Origin: JAVBNT01 sp031551355 | GTDB lineage: Bacteria > Vulcanimicrobiota > CADAWZ01 | Direction of reading: 5' to 3' | Length of the DNA: 46,206 nucleotides | NCBI GenBank assembly: GCA_031551355.1 | Contig: JAVBNT010000014.1 | Coordinates: forward strand, 1-46,206 | Shown: one piece after another, positions 25,722 through 33,940 of the stretch | Numbering within the stretch: position 1 is the stretch's first letter | Layout: every line of letters begins with the position of its first letter | Notes under the pieces: model-generated | Databases searched by the model: none | What the model was told of the DNA's origin: nothing | Seen by the model: the letters and a program-made list of their open reading frames with translations, nothing else | Made by a program: the position numbers and the translations under genes

Positions 25722-25750
25722 TTGAGTTTATTGGGAAAGTATGAGATAAT
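25722..25750 (+). promoter_or_regulatory. Candidate promoter of the secreted hypothetical gene
   Basis: TTGAGT, a 17-base spacer and GATAAT, 51 bases before ATG 25802 and divergent from the flower-repeat promoter. Confidence 0.5.
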
Positions 25751-25801
25751 ATTTTTCATTATAAATGCTGATGAAATTAAGGAAAGCGGGTTTGTTTTTT
25801 T

Positions 25802-26335
25802 ATGAATAAAAAGATTTTTTTGTATTTTTTCAGCTTGATTTTTACTCTATGCACAGCTCCATGTTTTGCAGGCGATGCCGTGGTAAAATTAAAATGCGGA
25901 AAACAGCTTGTCATTCCTTCTGAATTTAAACGGGATGCTGATAATAAAAAATCATGTAAATATAATTTAATAATTAATGGGGAACTTTTGGGTTTGTTTG
26001 ATTTGGAAGAAGATGATGATGCAAAAATATCAAAGGATGAGCTTGGCGGTTTCATGGATGTCCTTGAGGCGGGTATTGTAGAGGGATATAAAGAATCCGG
26101 TCTTGAAGACATTTCATCTTCAAGAGGCCATACAAAGAGCGGACATCCGTTTCTTATTGTCAATTTCATTTTAAGTTTAGAAGAAAACGAGTCTCCGGTA
26201 AGAATGGCGATGAAAATGTATTTTTTATTTATTAATGATCATATGGTTTGTATTGGCTTTGGCTGTCTAAAAGATGACTTGCAAAAATGTTTGCCTAAAT
26301 TTTCTGTGATTGAAGAACAGATCTTAGATTTTTAA
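25802..26335 (+). CDS. Secreted hypothetical protein
   Basis: I do not recognise this 177-residue protein. A signal peptide is clear (KIFLYFFSLIFTLCTAPCFA, likely cut before GDAVV). The mature part is mixed charged/hydrophobic with five cysteines and an acidic stretch LEEDDDAKISKDE. The nearest purine-rich ribosome binding site (AAGGAAAG) is about 18 bases upstream, unusually far. A decayed copy of its 5' end, including the LKCGKQ-coding segment, lies at 28008-28120, so the gene belongs to a family that duplicates locally. It is probably periplasmic or extracellular; no function can be given. Confidence 0.7.
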   Translation: MNKKIFLYFFSLIFTLCTAPCFAGDAVVKLKCGKQLVIPSEFKRDADNKKSCKYNLIINGELLGLFDLEEDDDAKISKDELGGFMDVLEAGIVEGYKESGLEDISSSRGHTKSGHPFLIVNFILSLEENESPVRMAMKMYFLFINDHMVCIGFGCLKDDLQKCLPKFSVIEEQILDF

Positions 26336-26666
26336 TATGATTTTCCGGCATATAAAAATGAGTGTTCCGTTGAAGAAAAAATGCTGTAATTTTTATTAGA
26401 GCAACTTGTAAAAATGTAGACAATACTGCACAAATATGCCGTGACCATTATTAAATCTGTTACACCCACGGATATTGCCGGATGATTTTTAAATGATTGG
26501 TATAGGCTATATTAAATCAAGTTGCTCTAATAATGGTGAAAAAAATCCTGACAATGGAGAACGCGGGGAAAGTTGTTTTGGCAGGAAAGGGATACAAGGT
26601 AGCCGTGGTAAAAATTGGCATTACAGTAATCTTATCTTCAGGAAATCTGTGCTTTAGCATCTGATT
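26336..26666. other. Intergenic region with a MITE-like element and a doubtful 43-codon ORF
   Basis: Apart from the element at 26397-26529, an ORF of 43 codons runs from ATG 26533 to TGA 26664 with no ribosome binding site of its own. Nothing else is seen. Confidence 0.5.
26397..26529. mobile_element. MITE-like element family A, copy 2
   Basis: 133 bases with perfect 12-bp terminal inverted repeats TAGAGCAACTTG / CAAGTTGCTCTA and TA edges. It has the same length as the copy at 8023-8155 and is nearly 90% identical by eye. No ORF. Confidence 0.85.
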
Positions 26667-27614
26667 TTATTTCTGATTTTTTAGATTTTCCAGACTGGCC
26701 TTTAAAGTGTCGGCACTTTTTATTAGACTTTTAAGCTCTTCTTCCGCATAGGGTATCTGCAGTATTTTTTCTATTCCGTTTTTTCCTATTATTGCCGGCA
26801 GGCTTATTGCTATTCCCGATATGCCGTGTTCACCATCCGGAATACCCGATACCGTAAGCACAGAGTGCTCGTCTCCCAGAATTGATTCGACGATACGCCT
26901 TACAGACAGTGCTATTCCATAGTATGTTGTGCCTTTTTTTTGGATAACATCATATGCGGCGTTCCTTACTTTAAGGCTTATTGCCGTTTTAAAATTAGGG
27001 CTGCATGTTCCTGTTTGACCGCAGTATTCTTCCAGATTTATTCCGGCGATACTGGTACGGCTCCAGGCAGGAACCTCACTGTCTCCGTGCTCACCGATGA
27101 TATAAGCATGTATGCTTTGGGGCGTTATACCCGTCTCCTTGCCTATCAGCCACTTTAATCTTGATGAGTCAAGTACCGTTCCTGAGCCTATGATTCTGTT
27201 TCTTTCCATACCCGAGATAGTGTATGTAAGGTAAGTCAGTATATCAACAGGATTTGTTACGACTATTATAATTGGGTTGTCGGCATATTTTTTGATGTTT
27301 TCTATTATTGTTTTGAATATTGAGGCATTGCGTTTAAGCAAATTCAGCCTTGTTTCTCCGACTTTTTGATTTACCCCGGCAGTGATGATTATTATGTCCG
27401 TATCTTTTAAATCTTTGTAGTCTCCGGCGTAGACGGAAGATGATTTCAGAAAGCCGCTGCCATGCATTATATCCAGGGCTTCACCGCTTGCTTTTTCTTC
27501 GTTGATATCAATGAGGGCAATTTCAACCGGTATGTTCCCCAGCACCAGCGTATAGGCGATTGTCGTGCCGACAAAACCGGCTCCGATTACGGCTATTTTT
27601 GCTTTGCTTTTCAT
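26667..27614 (-). CDS. ldh: L-lactate dehydrogenase
   Basis: NAD-dependent reduction of pyruvate to L-lactate, an end step of fermentation. 315 residues from ATG 27614, chosen for the GGGGTGG upstream. The NAD fold GAGFVGTTIA is at the N-terminus. AGVNQKVGETR carries the substrate-specificity Gln that marks lactate rather than malate dehydrogenase, plus the mobile-loop Arg. NPVDILTY follows, GSGTVLDSSRLKW holds the substrate-binding Arg, and GEHGDSEVPAWS the catalytic His. Neighbouring intergenic DNA is full of small mobile elements. It appears monocistronic. Confidence 0.94.
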   Translation of the reverse strand: MKSKAKIAVIGAGFVGTTIAYTLVLGNIPVEIALIDINEEKASGEALDIMHGSGFLKSSSVYAGDYKDLKDTDIIIITAGVNQKVGETRLNLLKRNASIFKTIIENIKKYADNPIIIVVTNPVDILTYLTYTISGMERNRIIGSGTVLDSSRLKWLIGKETGITPQSIHAYIIGEHGDSEVPAWSRTSIAGINLEEYCGQTGTCSPNFKTAISLKVRNAAYDVIQKKGTTYYGIALSVRRIVESILGDEHSVLTVSGIPDGEHGISGIAISLPAIIGKNGIEKILQIPYAEEELKSLIKSADTLKASLENLKNQK

Positions 27615-27645
27615 TATTACCACCCCTTTCGAAAATATTGACACA

Positions 27646-27781
27646 TATAGTGACATCAAAAAATCCGTAAAGATTCAATTGCTATTAGGATGTCATACAG
27701 GTCCCCGTTTTCACGAGGATAAACTCCGGCGGGTATCCATAATTAAAGCTGAAATGAGCATTATTTTTTGACGTTACTATA
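27646..27781. mobile_element. MITE-like element family D, copy 2 (uninterrupted)
   Basis: TATAGTGACATCAAAAAAT at the left and ATTTTTTGACGTTACTATA at the right are inverted repeats with two mismatches. Left and right interior segments match the copy at 1091-1398. It lacks the family B insertion found there. No ORF. Confidence 0.7.
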
Positions 27782-27806
27782 TCATATAGATGTGATCTAT
27801 ATGATA
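27780..27806. repeat. Perfect 12-bp palindrome between two mobile elements
   Basis: TATCATATAGAT-GTG-ATCTATATGATA begins at the very edge of the family D element and lies 15 bases before the family B element. It could be an operator, a target hot spot or a relic. Confidence 0.5.
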
Positions 27807-27821
27807 TAGATTCTCAGGTGC

Positions 27822-27983
27822 TAGAGCAATTTGTAATCTATATGTCACTAAAATCCGGTAAACATTTTTGTAAAAGACGGCGTAGCCGTCATCGCGAGTC
27901 CCCGCCTTCGCGGGGATAAACTCCGCTGCGGCGAACCAGTATTTTATGAGAGTAGTATGACAGTTTGATTGCAAATTGCTCTA
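27822..27983. mobile_element. MITE-like element family B, copy 2
   Basis: 162 bases with 12-bp perfect terminal inverted repeats TAGAGCAATTTG / CAAATTGCTCTA and TA edges. The interior is nearly identical to the copy at 1179-1363, except for a shorter right section. Confidence 0.8.
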
Positions 27984-28007
27984 ATAATTCGTAATGTGAC
28001 TTTAAAG

Positions 28008-28120
28008 ACAATAAAAATATTTTTGTATTGTTTTTTAGTTTGCTTTTTGCACTGCGCCTGTTTTCGGCAATACCGTTTTGAAATTAAAATGTGGAAAACA
28101 GCCTGGCATTCTTAATTCAG
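28008..28120 (+). pseudogene. Decayed 5' fragment of a paralogue of the secreted gene at 25802
   Basis: About 110 bases align with 25800-25925: the signal-peptide region (ATAAAAATATTTTTGTATTG..., then TTTTTAGTTTGC) and a highly conserved AAATTAAAATGTGGAAAACAG block. Frame and start codon are lost, and the match ends at about 28120, where the minus-strand methyltransferase gene ends. It sits 25 bases from a family B element. Confidence 0.65.
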
Positions 28121-28707
28121 GGAGTTTTTATTTTTGTTCCGCTTACGAGATAAAGGTGATCATTGTCAACGATAATATCGGTATTGAAGTATTTTTCAAG
28201 AAAATTGGCCAGTTTTTTGCCTGAAGGCAGAATACAGGATACATGGTTTGCTTTTTCCATATGCCTTTTGTTAATTTTTTGGCGGCTTTGCGAATGGAAT
28301 ACTGCTATCCTTCCGTTATCTTCCAGTAGGCCGGCAAGATGTTTGACGAGTTTTTCCGTATTGCCAAAGTGGGGCAGGGCATTGTGTACTGTGCAGAGAG
28401 TAAATTTCTGTCCGCTGAATTCCATTATATCCGCACAAACATAGTCGGCCCATGGATGTTTTTTGTTTCGATGCGCGTATTCAATCATTTTGGGAGAGAT
28501 ATCTATACCCAGCATTTTTTGCGGATTGAAGACGGCAAGAAAATTTTCCATAATCCCGGTCCCGCAGCCGACATCAATAATTTTGAGGTTGGGCTCAGGT
28601 TTTATAAGATCAAGCGCCAGCTTTATTGAGGGGTTTGATTTATCAATACCCTGATCCCAGTCTTGCGCCAGAGCGTCAAAGAAGTCAGTTACCGTTTTCC
28701 GCTCCAT
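28117..28707 (-). CDS. Class I SAM-dependent methyltransferase
   Basis: 196 residues with motif I IDVGCGTGIMENFL, an acidic second strand (GIDISPKMIEYA) and a later VHNALPHFGN motif IV-like segment. It is a Methyltransf_11/25-type small-molecule methyltransferase by appearance; the substrate is not evident. The start overlaps the 3' end of the ECF S-component gene by 23 bases, so the two are coupled. The neighbouring vitamin-type transporter component hints at a cofactor-related substrate, but that is only inference. Confidence 0.8.
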   Translation of the reverse strand: MERKTVTDFFDALAQDWDQGIDKSNPSIKLALDLIKPEPNLKIIDVGCGTGIMENFLAVFNPQKMLGIDISPKMIEYAHRNKKHPWADYVCADIMEFSGQKFTLCTVHNALPHFGNTEKLVKHLAGLLEDNGRIAVFHSQSRQKINKRHMEKANHVSCILPSGKKLANFLEKYFNTDIIVDNDHLYLVSGTKIKTP

Positions 28708-29209
28708 TTATAAGTTTCGTTCCTTTTAAGATTGTTATGATTGCCGGAATGGCAATCAGTTGTATTATGATTCCCGGCAATGAGGTAATAAAGGCCCCTG
28801 TTATAAACGTTCCCATAGCGTAACTTTTTCCGGCAAGTCCTAATAAAAAGGCATTGGCTATTCCTGAGATGAGCCTGCCTGCTACCATTGCACAGAGCAG
28901 TGAAAGCCATACTTTGAATTTTGGATATAACAGCCCGGAAACGAGGCCGTATGCTGCCAGTTCGAATGCCATTGATATGGCTATCGGATAAAGCGGTGGC
29001 ATTCCGGTTATGAATGATGACAGAAATACGGTGATTATTCCGCAGACAGCTCCGTTTATTCCCCCGCAGATTATGCCGCACAGAATGACCGGTATGTGCA
29101 TCGGCAGGAAAATCTTGCCCGAAAGGGCAAATATATGGAAAAACTGGGGAATGATTACTCCCAACGCAATCAGGCTCGCCGTTATTGTAAGTTTTTTGGT
29201 TTTGTTCAC
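28685..29209 (-). CDS. ECF transporter S component (substrate-binding membrane subunit)
   Basis: 174 residues with about six hydrophobic segments and the layout of ECF S components: short basic N-terminus, LALGVIIPQ-like first helix and a 'LPMHIPVILCGIICGG' segment typical of the family. S components bind vitamins or their precursors and share a common energising module, which is not in the window. The start is GTG 29209, only 9 bases after the permease stop, without a clear ribosome binding site, so translation probably depends on coupling. The cargo cannot be assigned. Confidence 0.8.
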   Translation of the reverse strand: MNKTKKLTITASLIALGVIIPQFFHIFALSGKIFLPMHIPVILCGIICGGINGAVCGIITVFLSSFITGMPPLYPIAISMAFELAAYGLVSGLLYPKFKVWLSLLCAMVAGRLISGIANAFLLGLAGKSYAMGTFITGAFITSLPGIIIQLIAIPAIITILKGTKLINGAENGN

Positions 29210-29218
29210 TTTATAATT

Positions 29219-30688
29219 TTAATTATCAGTATCTTTCTTATATTCGATTGATAAATCGGCTTTTTCCGGGGAGATAAACTTGGTTTTCTTGATGAATTTG
29301 TAACCCAGAAACAGTGCGATAAAAATCGGTATGCCTATGTAGGATATTATCAGGCAATTCCAGTCGATGCCGCCGGCACTGAAACAGCTCTGGCTTTGGC
29401 CGATGATGACGACTATGCATAAAAACATGGCAAACAACGGTCCGAACGGATACAGTTTTGCTTTGTAAACGAGGTCGTTAAGCGATTTTCCCTGTGCAAG
29501 ATAGGCTTTTCTGAATCTATAATGGCTTACGGCAATTCCCAGCCAGGCGATAAAACCTGTTAGTCCCGATGCACTTACAAGCCAAATATATACAGGTCCT
29601 TCGCCTGAAGGCGAGGTCAGGAAAGCTGCGGCGCCTATGAGTGTCGTTGCGATAAGTGCGTTTTGAGGAACTCCTCTTTTATTGACTTTTGTAAAAATTT
29701 TTGGCGCTTTGCCTTCCATTGCCATTGCATATAACATTCTGGTTGAGGCATACAAGCCGGAGTTGGCGCAGGAAAGTACCGATGTGAGAATGACGGCGTT
29801 GATGATGGAAGCCGCTGCCGCCAGCCCGGCTCTTTGAAAAATAAGTGTAAACGGACTTACGGAAACATTCTCAAGGCCTGATTTTAGAAGGTTTTTGTCG
29901 GTGTAGGGCAGCAGGAAACCGACAACGGCTATTGCCCCTATATAAAAGAGAAGTATGCGCCAGAAAACGGTATTTATCGCTTTGGGGATATTTTTAGCCG
30001 GATCTTCGCTTTCGCCGGCGGCAATTCCAACCAGTTCGGTTCCCTGAAAAGAGAATCCGGCAATCATAAAGATATTAAGAATGGCTAGAATCCCGCCGAC
30101 AAACGGCGCGCTCCCAATAGTCCAGTTGCTGAATCCCGGGGATTCTCCGCCCATTATTCCGAGGATCATTGCTAAGCCGACAATAAGAAAAACTATAATG
30201 GTGAAAACTTTTATGCCTGCAAACCAGAACTCACTTTCACCGTAAATTCTGGCCGAAAAGAAATTCAGCAGGAACAGCAGAGCCAGAAACAGTGCACACC
30301 ACATGATTGCCGACGAATGCGGCAGCCAGTATTTTATAACAATTGCTCCGGCAACAAGTTCCGCGGCTACGGTTATTGCCCAGTTATACCAATAGTTCCA
30401 TCCCAGTGCAAATCCCAGTGCCGGATCGATGAATTTTGTTGCGTACGTTTCAAAAGATCCGGAGACAGGCATAAATGTCGCCATTTCTCCCAGGCTGGTC
30501 ATTAGAAAATAAACCATTATGCCTATGATTATATAGGCGGCGATTGCCCCTCCGGGACCGGCGGTGGCAAGTGAGCCCCCCAGGGCAACAAAAAGTCCGG
30601 TTCCAATGGAGCCCCCTATCGCAATCATATTGAGATGCCTTGCAGAAAGCGTTCTTTTAAGAGAATTTTCTTTTGGTTCCGGATTCAT
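29219..30688 (-). CDS. APC-superfamily amino acid permease, LysP-like
   Basis: 489 residues, twelve predicted helices. The N-terminal block LKRTLSARHLNMIAIGGSIGTGLFVA and LTMTSLGEMATFMPVSGSF-type second block resemble the AAT family, especially E. coli lysine permease LysP. GFALGWNYWYNWA is likewise shared. A proton-coupled basic amino acid importer is likely, but specificity within this family is hard to read. ATG 30688 with GAGG 6 bases upstream is preferred to TTG 30700. It leads a three-gene unit with the ECF S component and methyltransferase. Confidence 0.85.
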   Translation of the reverse strand: MNPEPKENSLKRTLSARHLNMIAIGGSIGTGLFVALGGSLATAGPGGAIAAYIIIGIMVYFLMTSLGEMATFMPVSGSFETYATKFIDPALGFALGWNYWYNWAITVAAELVAGAIVIKYWLPHSSAIMWCALFLALLFLLNFFSARIYGESEFWFAGIKVFTIIVFLIVGLAMILGIMGGESPGFSNWTIGSAPFVGGILAILNIFMIAGFSFQGTELVGIAAGESEDPAKNIPKAINTVFWRILLFYIGAIAVVGFLLPYTDKNLLKSGLENVSVSPFTLIFQRAGLAAAASIINAVILTSVLSCANSGLYASTRMLYAMAMEGKAPKIFTKVNKRGVPQNALIATTLIGAAAFLTSPSGEGPVYIWLVSASGLTGFIAWLGIAVSHYRFRKAYLAQGKSLNDLVYKAKLYPFGPLFAMFLCIVVIIGQSQSCFSAGGIDWNCLIISYIGIPIFIALFLGYKFIKKTKFISPEKADLSIEYKKDTDN

Positions 30689-30730
30689 TTGTATCCTCAA
30701 TATTTTTTATTATGTTAATTGATGTCCCGC

Positions 30731-30770
30731 CTGTAAATCAATTTAAACAGGCAGAAAATTTAGCAAATTC
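30731..30770 (-). repeat. Truncated family C repeat on the minus strand
   Basis: Read on the minus strand, CTGCCTGTTTAAATTGATTT matches the right outer arm of the family C hairpins (CCTGTTTGAATTGATTTT). Followed by ACAGGC, it can also form a small hairpin with the GCCTGT. It lies downstream of the DUF6485 gene, the position expected for a 3'-end element. Confidence 0.45.
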
Positions 30771-30807
30771 GGATTGATGGAGATAATTCGCCGATTTCAT
30801 TGACTGG

Positions 30808-31020
30808 TTACCACCAGGGGCCGCGTTGATTGTAAGTTTCAATAAACGTTTCAATGGATCTGTTATATGTCGCTTCCACATCGGCAGGAAACAGACATCC
30901 CGGCAGCTCTCCCGATGAAAAATGCATAGTCAGGCAGTCACAGCAGCGTCCTTTTTTGCTGCATGAGCTATATGAACAACTGCATTTTTTCAGATTTTTT
31001 TCAAATGAGCATTCTTTCAT
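30808..31020 (-). CDS. DUF6485 family small cysteine-rich protein
   Basis: 70 residues with a CSCSYSSCSKKGRCCDC cysteine cluster followed by GELPGCLFP and a C-terminal helix YNRSIETFIETY. This is the pattern I recognise for DUF6485, a small protein common in anaerobes. The clustered cysteines suggest metal or Fe-S binding; function is unknown. GGGAGG lies 6 bases before ATG 31020. It is 17 bases downstream of rsmE. Confidence 0.75.
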   Translation of the reverse strand: MKECSFEKNLKKCSCSYSSCSKKGRCCDCLTMHFSSGELPGCLFPADVEATYNRSIETFIETYNQRGPWW

Positions 31021-31037
31021 TACTACCTCCCGCAGTT

Positions 31038-31751
31038 TTAACCGAACCTTACCAGACTGCAGACTGTAATGGCAGCCGTTTCGGATCTTAAAACTTTTTT
31101 TCCCAAATATAATATTTTTCCTCCATTTTTCACGGAAAATTCGATTTCACTTTCTGTGAATCCGCCTTCAGGTCCTATGAAAATATTTAATGAACCGGCG
31201 GGTTTTAAATGTTCACGGAGCTCTTTCCAGGGATATCCGTTTTCAGACAGAGTGGGTATTATTATTACACCGTTTATGGAAGCTTCTTTTATGGCTTGTG
31301 CAAAGCTTTTGCTTTTACTCAAAAACGGCACAGATAGCCTTTGAGATTGTCTTATTGATTGTTCTATGATGCTTGAAAATCTTTTATATTTGTTGTCGGT
31401 AACTTCCGACGGAGTGCTTCTTTCCGTATATATCGGCGTAATGGTATTTATTCCGATTTCCGTGCATTTTTCAATGGCGGTTTCAAAGCGGGTTTGTTTT
31501 ATTAAACTCATATACAGATGCAATTTAACGGGCTCGTTGTCCTGATTTTCATTGGATACGGAAAGAATTGCCGCTGTACCTTTACTGCTGTCGGTGACAA
31601 TGGCCAGATATTCCCCGCCGTTGCCGTTCACGGCAATGAACTTGTCTCCGTTTTTTAATTTGAGAGAGTTTAGTGCATGATTGGCACTTTTTCTATCAAA
31701 GGTAATTCTGTCCTGTGAAATATTTTCAGGGGAAACAAATATCCTTCTCAA
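31038..31751 (-). CDS. rsmE: 16S rRNA (uracil1498-N3)-methyltransferase RsmE
   Basis: A SPOUT-class enzyme methylating U1498 of 16S rRNA. The C-terminal knot motifs GPEGGFTESEIEF and LGKKVLRSETAAI are intact. The N-terminal PUA-like domain begins RRIFVSPE. I choose TTG 31751 (M-R-R-I-F-V), with AAAGG 7 bases before it and only a few bases after the prmA stop, giving 237 residues. TTG 31773 would add an implausible tail overlapping prmA. Pairing with prmA is frequent in bacteria. Confidence 0.93.
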   Translation of the reverse strand: MRRIFVSPENISQDRITFDRKSANHALNSLKLKNGDKFIAVNGNGGEYLAIVTDSSKGTAAILSVSNENQDNEPVKLHLYMSLIKQTRFETAIEKCTEIGINTITPIYTERSTPSEVTDNKYKRFSSIIEQSIRQSQRLSVPFLSKSKSFAQAIKEASINGVIIIPTLSENGYPWKELREHLKPAGSLNIFIGPEGGFTESEIEFSVKNGGKILYLGKKVLRSETAAITVCSLVRFG

Positions 31752-31755
31752 TAGC

Positions 31756-32595
31756 TCACCTTTTTCTTGCCGCAAAAGCTATCCAGAGATTTTCTTTGGC
31801 AATCTCTATCAGCTCAAATCCGTTTTCTTCAATTGCCCTTACGGCCGCTTCGCTCTGCTCGGCGGTTATGCCGGAGCCGATGAAAATACCGCCGGTTTTA
31901 AGAAATGGTGCTTTGGTTTTCAGGATTGATTCGACCTGATGTAAAAACAGGTTTGCACAGACAACGTCATAGATGCCTTTTATTTCTTCGTGAGCATTGC
32001 CAAGCTCAATTCTTACTTTTTCGGACAAATTCATTTTTCTGAGGTTTTCAAGAGCTTCCGTTACGGCGACGGAATCATTGTCGATGCCCATAACGTCTGC
32101 TGCTCCCAAAAGATGGCTTGCCATTGCAAGAATGCCGGATCCGGTGCCGAGGTCTATTACACTGTCTCCCGGTTTCTGGTATTTCTGCAGCAGCAATATA
32201 CAAAGTGCCGTTGTTGCATGATCTCCGGTCCCGAATGCCATGCCCGGCTCTATTATGATTACCTTCTCTTCACCTGACGGCTTATATTCAAGCCAGGGCG
32301 GTGTTACGACTATATTCTCAAGTTTGCGGGTTTTAAAGTTTTTCTTCCAGGTATGTTCCCATTCTTCACCCAGCAGTTCCGTCTGGGACAATTCGAGGCC
32401 GTTTGTTTTTAATGATCCGGATATTGATTTTATTCTTTCGCTGCCGCTGTTATCCTGCGGGAGATAGAATGTGATTACTTTTTCTGCTCCGGCGGTTTCT
32501 TCTGTCCAGCCGCTAATCAGGTTTAATTCCAGAATAGCCTCTACTATCGGCAGCTGCTCGGTGCTGCTTGTCACTGTAAGCGTATAATAATTCAT
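31756..32595 (-). CDS. prmA: Ribosomal protein L11 methyltransferase PrmA
   Basis: 279 residues. SAM-binding motif DLGTGSGILAMA, the upstream PGMAFGTGDHATT signature that is diagnostic of PrmA, and the DVVCANLFLH motif IV are all visible. PrmA trimethylates ribosomal protein L11 in the cytoplasm. AAAGG precedes ATG 32595, 28 bases after dnaJ, consistent with the common dnaJ-prmA-rsmE order. Confidence 0.95.
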   Translation of the reverse strand: MNYYTLTVTSSTEQLPIVEAILELNLISGWTEETAGAEKVITFYLPQDNSGSERIKSISGSLKTNGLELSQTELLGEEWEHTWKKNFKTRKLENIVVTPPWLEYKPSGEEKVIIIEPGMAFGTGDHATTALCILLLQKYQKPGDSVIDLGTGSGILAMASHLLGAADVMGIDNDSVAVTEALENLRKMNLSEKVRIELGNAHEEIKGIYDVVCANLFLHQVESILKTKAPFLKTGGIFIGSGITAEQSEAAVRAIEENGFELIEIAKENLWIAFAARKR

Positions 32596-32623
32596 AATTT
32601 ACTGCCTTTATGGTTAATGATTT

Positions 32624-33775
32624 TTAGCTGATAGCACTTTTTAATGCGTTTTTCAGTTTTTCAAAAAAACCGGGATCCGGTTGTGCGCATTCTTTACAGG
32701 TAATTTTGTCAAATTCTTTTAAAGCCTGTTTTTGCTTCTCATCAAGTTTTTGGGGAACCATAATCCATACCTTAACAAACAGATCGCCCCTGCGGCTGCC
32801 ACGCAGTGAAGGCATGCCTTTGCCTTTGACTTTAAAAATCGTATCGCACTGCGTCCCTTCCGGTATTTTTAACTTTGCTTCTCCGTCTATTGTCTTAATG
32901 TTTAATTCCGTTCCCAGTGCGGCCTGAGCAAAGCTTATGTGCCTTATTTTATAGAGATCTGTTCCTGAGCGCTGGAAAACAGCGTGTTCCTTTACAAAAA
33001 GAACGACATATAAATCGCCGCTGTCCCCGCCGAGATAGCCGGCTTCACCTTCTCCGGAGATTCTGATTCTGGAACCGGTATCGACTCCGGGCGGTACTGT
33101 TATTTTTAATGTCTTTGAGCGCAGGCTTTTCCCGGTTCCGCTGCAGTTTTCACATTTTTCTTTTATTGACACGCCTTCTCCATGGCAGGTATCACATGGC
33201 AGCGTTCTCATAATCTGGCCGAATGCGCTCCTTGTTACCTGAGTTACCTGACCTGTACCGCGGCATACGGAACATACTTCCGGCTGGGTTCCGTCTTTAG
33301 TGCGGTTACCTTTACAGCTGCCGCAGGTAACATAGCTATCAATGCTGAACTCTTTTTCAACTCCGCCGAACGCTTCTTCCAGCGTAATTTCCATGTCATA
33401 TCTCAGATCGTTACCCCGGCGCGGCCTGTTGCTCCTTCTACCGGAATTGCTTCTGCCGCCAAGGTCGAACATGTCAAACATTTGGCTGAATATATCTCCG
33501 AACCCACCGAATCCGCCGCTCATGAAGTCTCCCATGTTTATGTTGGAATCGACTCCCTGATGGCCAAACTGGTCGTAACGCTGTCTGCGCTCATCATCGG
33601 AAAGAATGGCATAAGCCTCGTTTATTTCCTTAAATTTAGTTTCGGCATCACTTTTATCTTCGGCGACGTCGGGATGATACTTTCTGGCCAGCCGCCTGTA
33701 AGCGACCTTTATCTGATCCGCGCTTGAGCTGCGTTCGATACCGAGAACTTCATAATAATCACGCTTGGTCTGCAT
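32624..33775 (-). CDS. dnaJ: Chaperone protein DnaJ (Hsp40)
   Basis: Co-chaperone that delivers clients to DnaK and stimulates its ATPase. 383 residues from ATG 33775 (GAGGTG upstream). The J domain has HPD within RKYHPDVAED. A Gly/Phe-rich linker (GGFGGFGDIF) is followed by four cysteine motifs: CGSCKGNR, CSVCRGTG, CDTCHGEG and CENCSGTG. The first lacks the usual last Gly. The C-terminal substrate domains are complete. A terminator-like hairpin between dnaK and dnaJ suggests its expression can be uncoupled from dnaK. Confidence 0.96.
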   Translation of the reverse strand: MQTKRDYYEVLGIERSSSADQIKVAYRRLARKYHPDVAEDKSDAETKFKEINEAYAILSDDERRQRYDQFGHQGVDSNINMGDFMSGGFGGFGDIFSQMFDMFDLGGRSNSGRRSNRPRRGNDLRYDMEITLEEAFGGVEKEFSIDSYVTCGSCKGNRTKDGTQPEVCSVCRGTGQVTQVTRSAFGQIMRTLPCDTCHGEGVSIKEKCENCSGTGKSLRSKTLKITVPPGVDTGSRIRISGEGEAGYLGGDSGDLYVVLFVKEHAVFQRSGTDLYKIRHISFAQAALGTELNIKTIDGEAKLKIPEGTQCDTIFKVKGKGMPSLRGSRRGDLFVKVWIMVPQKLDEKQKQALKEFDKITCKECAQPDPGFFEKLKNALKSAIS

Positions 33776-33871
33776 TATAAACACCTCATTCAAATCTATA
33801 AAAGGCAATTTTAATTTAGTTGAATTGCCCGGGTAAAATTATTGTTTAAAACTATTATATTACGTCGAAAT

Positions 33872-33904
33872 AGAAAAAAGAAAGCCCGTAGGCATTCTTT
33901 TTTT
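33872..33904 (-). terminator. Terminator-like hairpin between dnaK and dnaJ
   Basis: GAAAGCC-CGTA-GGCATTC (33880-33897) has one mismatch and is flanked by an A-run on one side and a T-run on the other, so it can terminate in either direction. It lies about 40 bases after the dnaK stop. Confidence 0.65.
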
Positions 33905-33940
33905 CTATGAACCTGATTAACCGCACAGGCCTTGGCCCTG

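Noticed and set aside
26533..26664. 43-codon ORF directly after a family A element
   Set aside because: No ribosome binding site, no recognisable similarity, and it starts 4 bases from the element's end; most likely chance.
28117..30688. Assigning the ECF S component to a named vitamin because of its neighbours
   Set aside because: The neighbouring permease and methyltransferase do not belong to one recognisable vitamin pathway, and no riboswitch was seen upstream.
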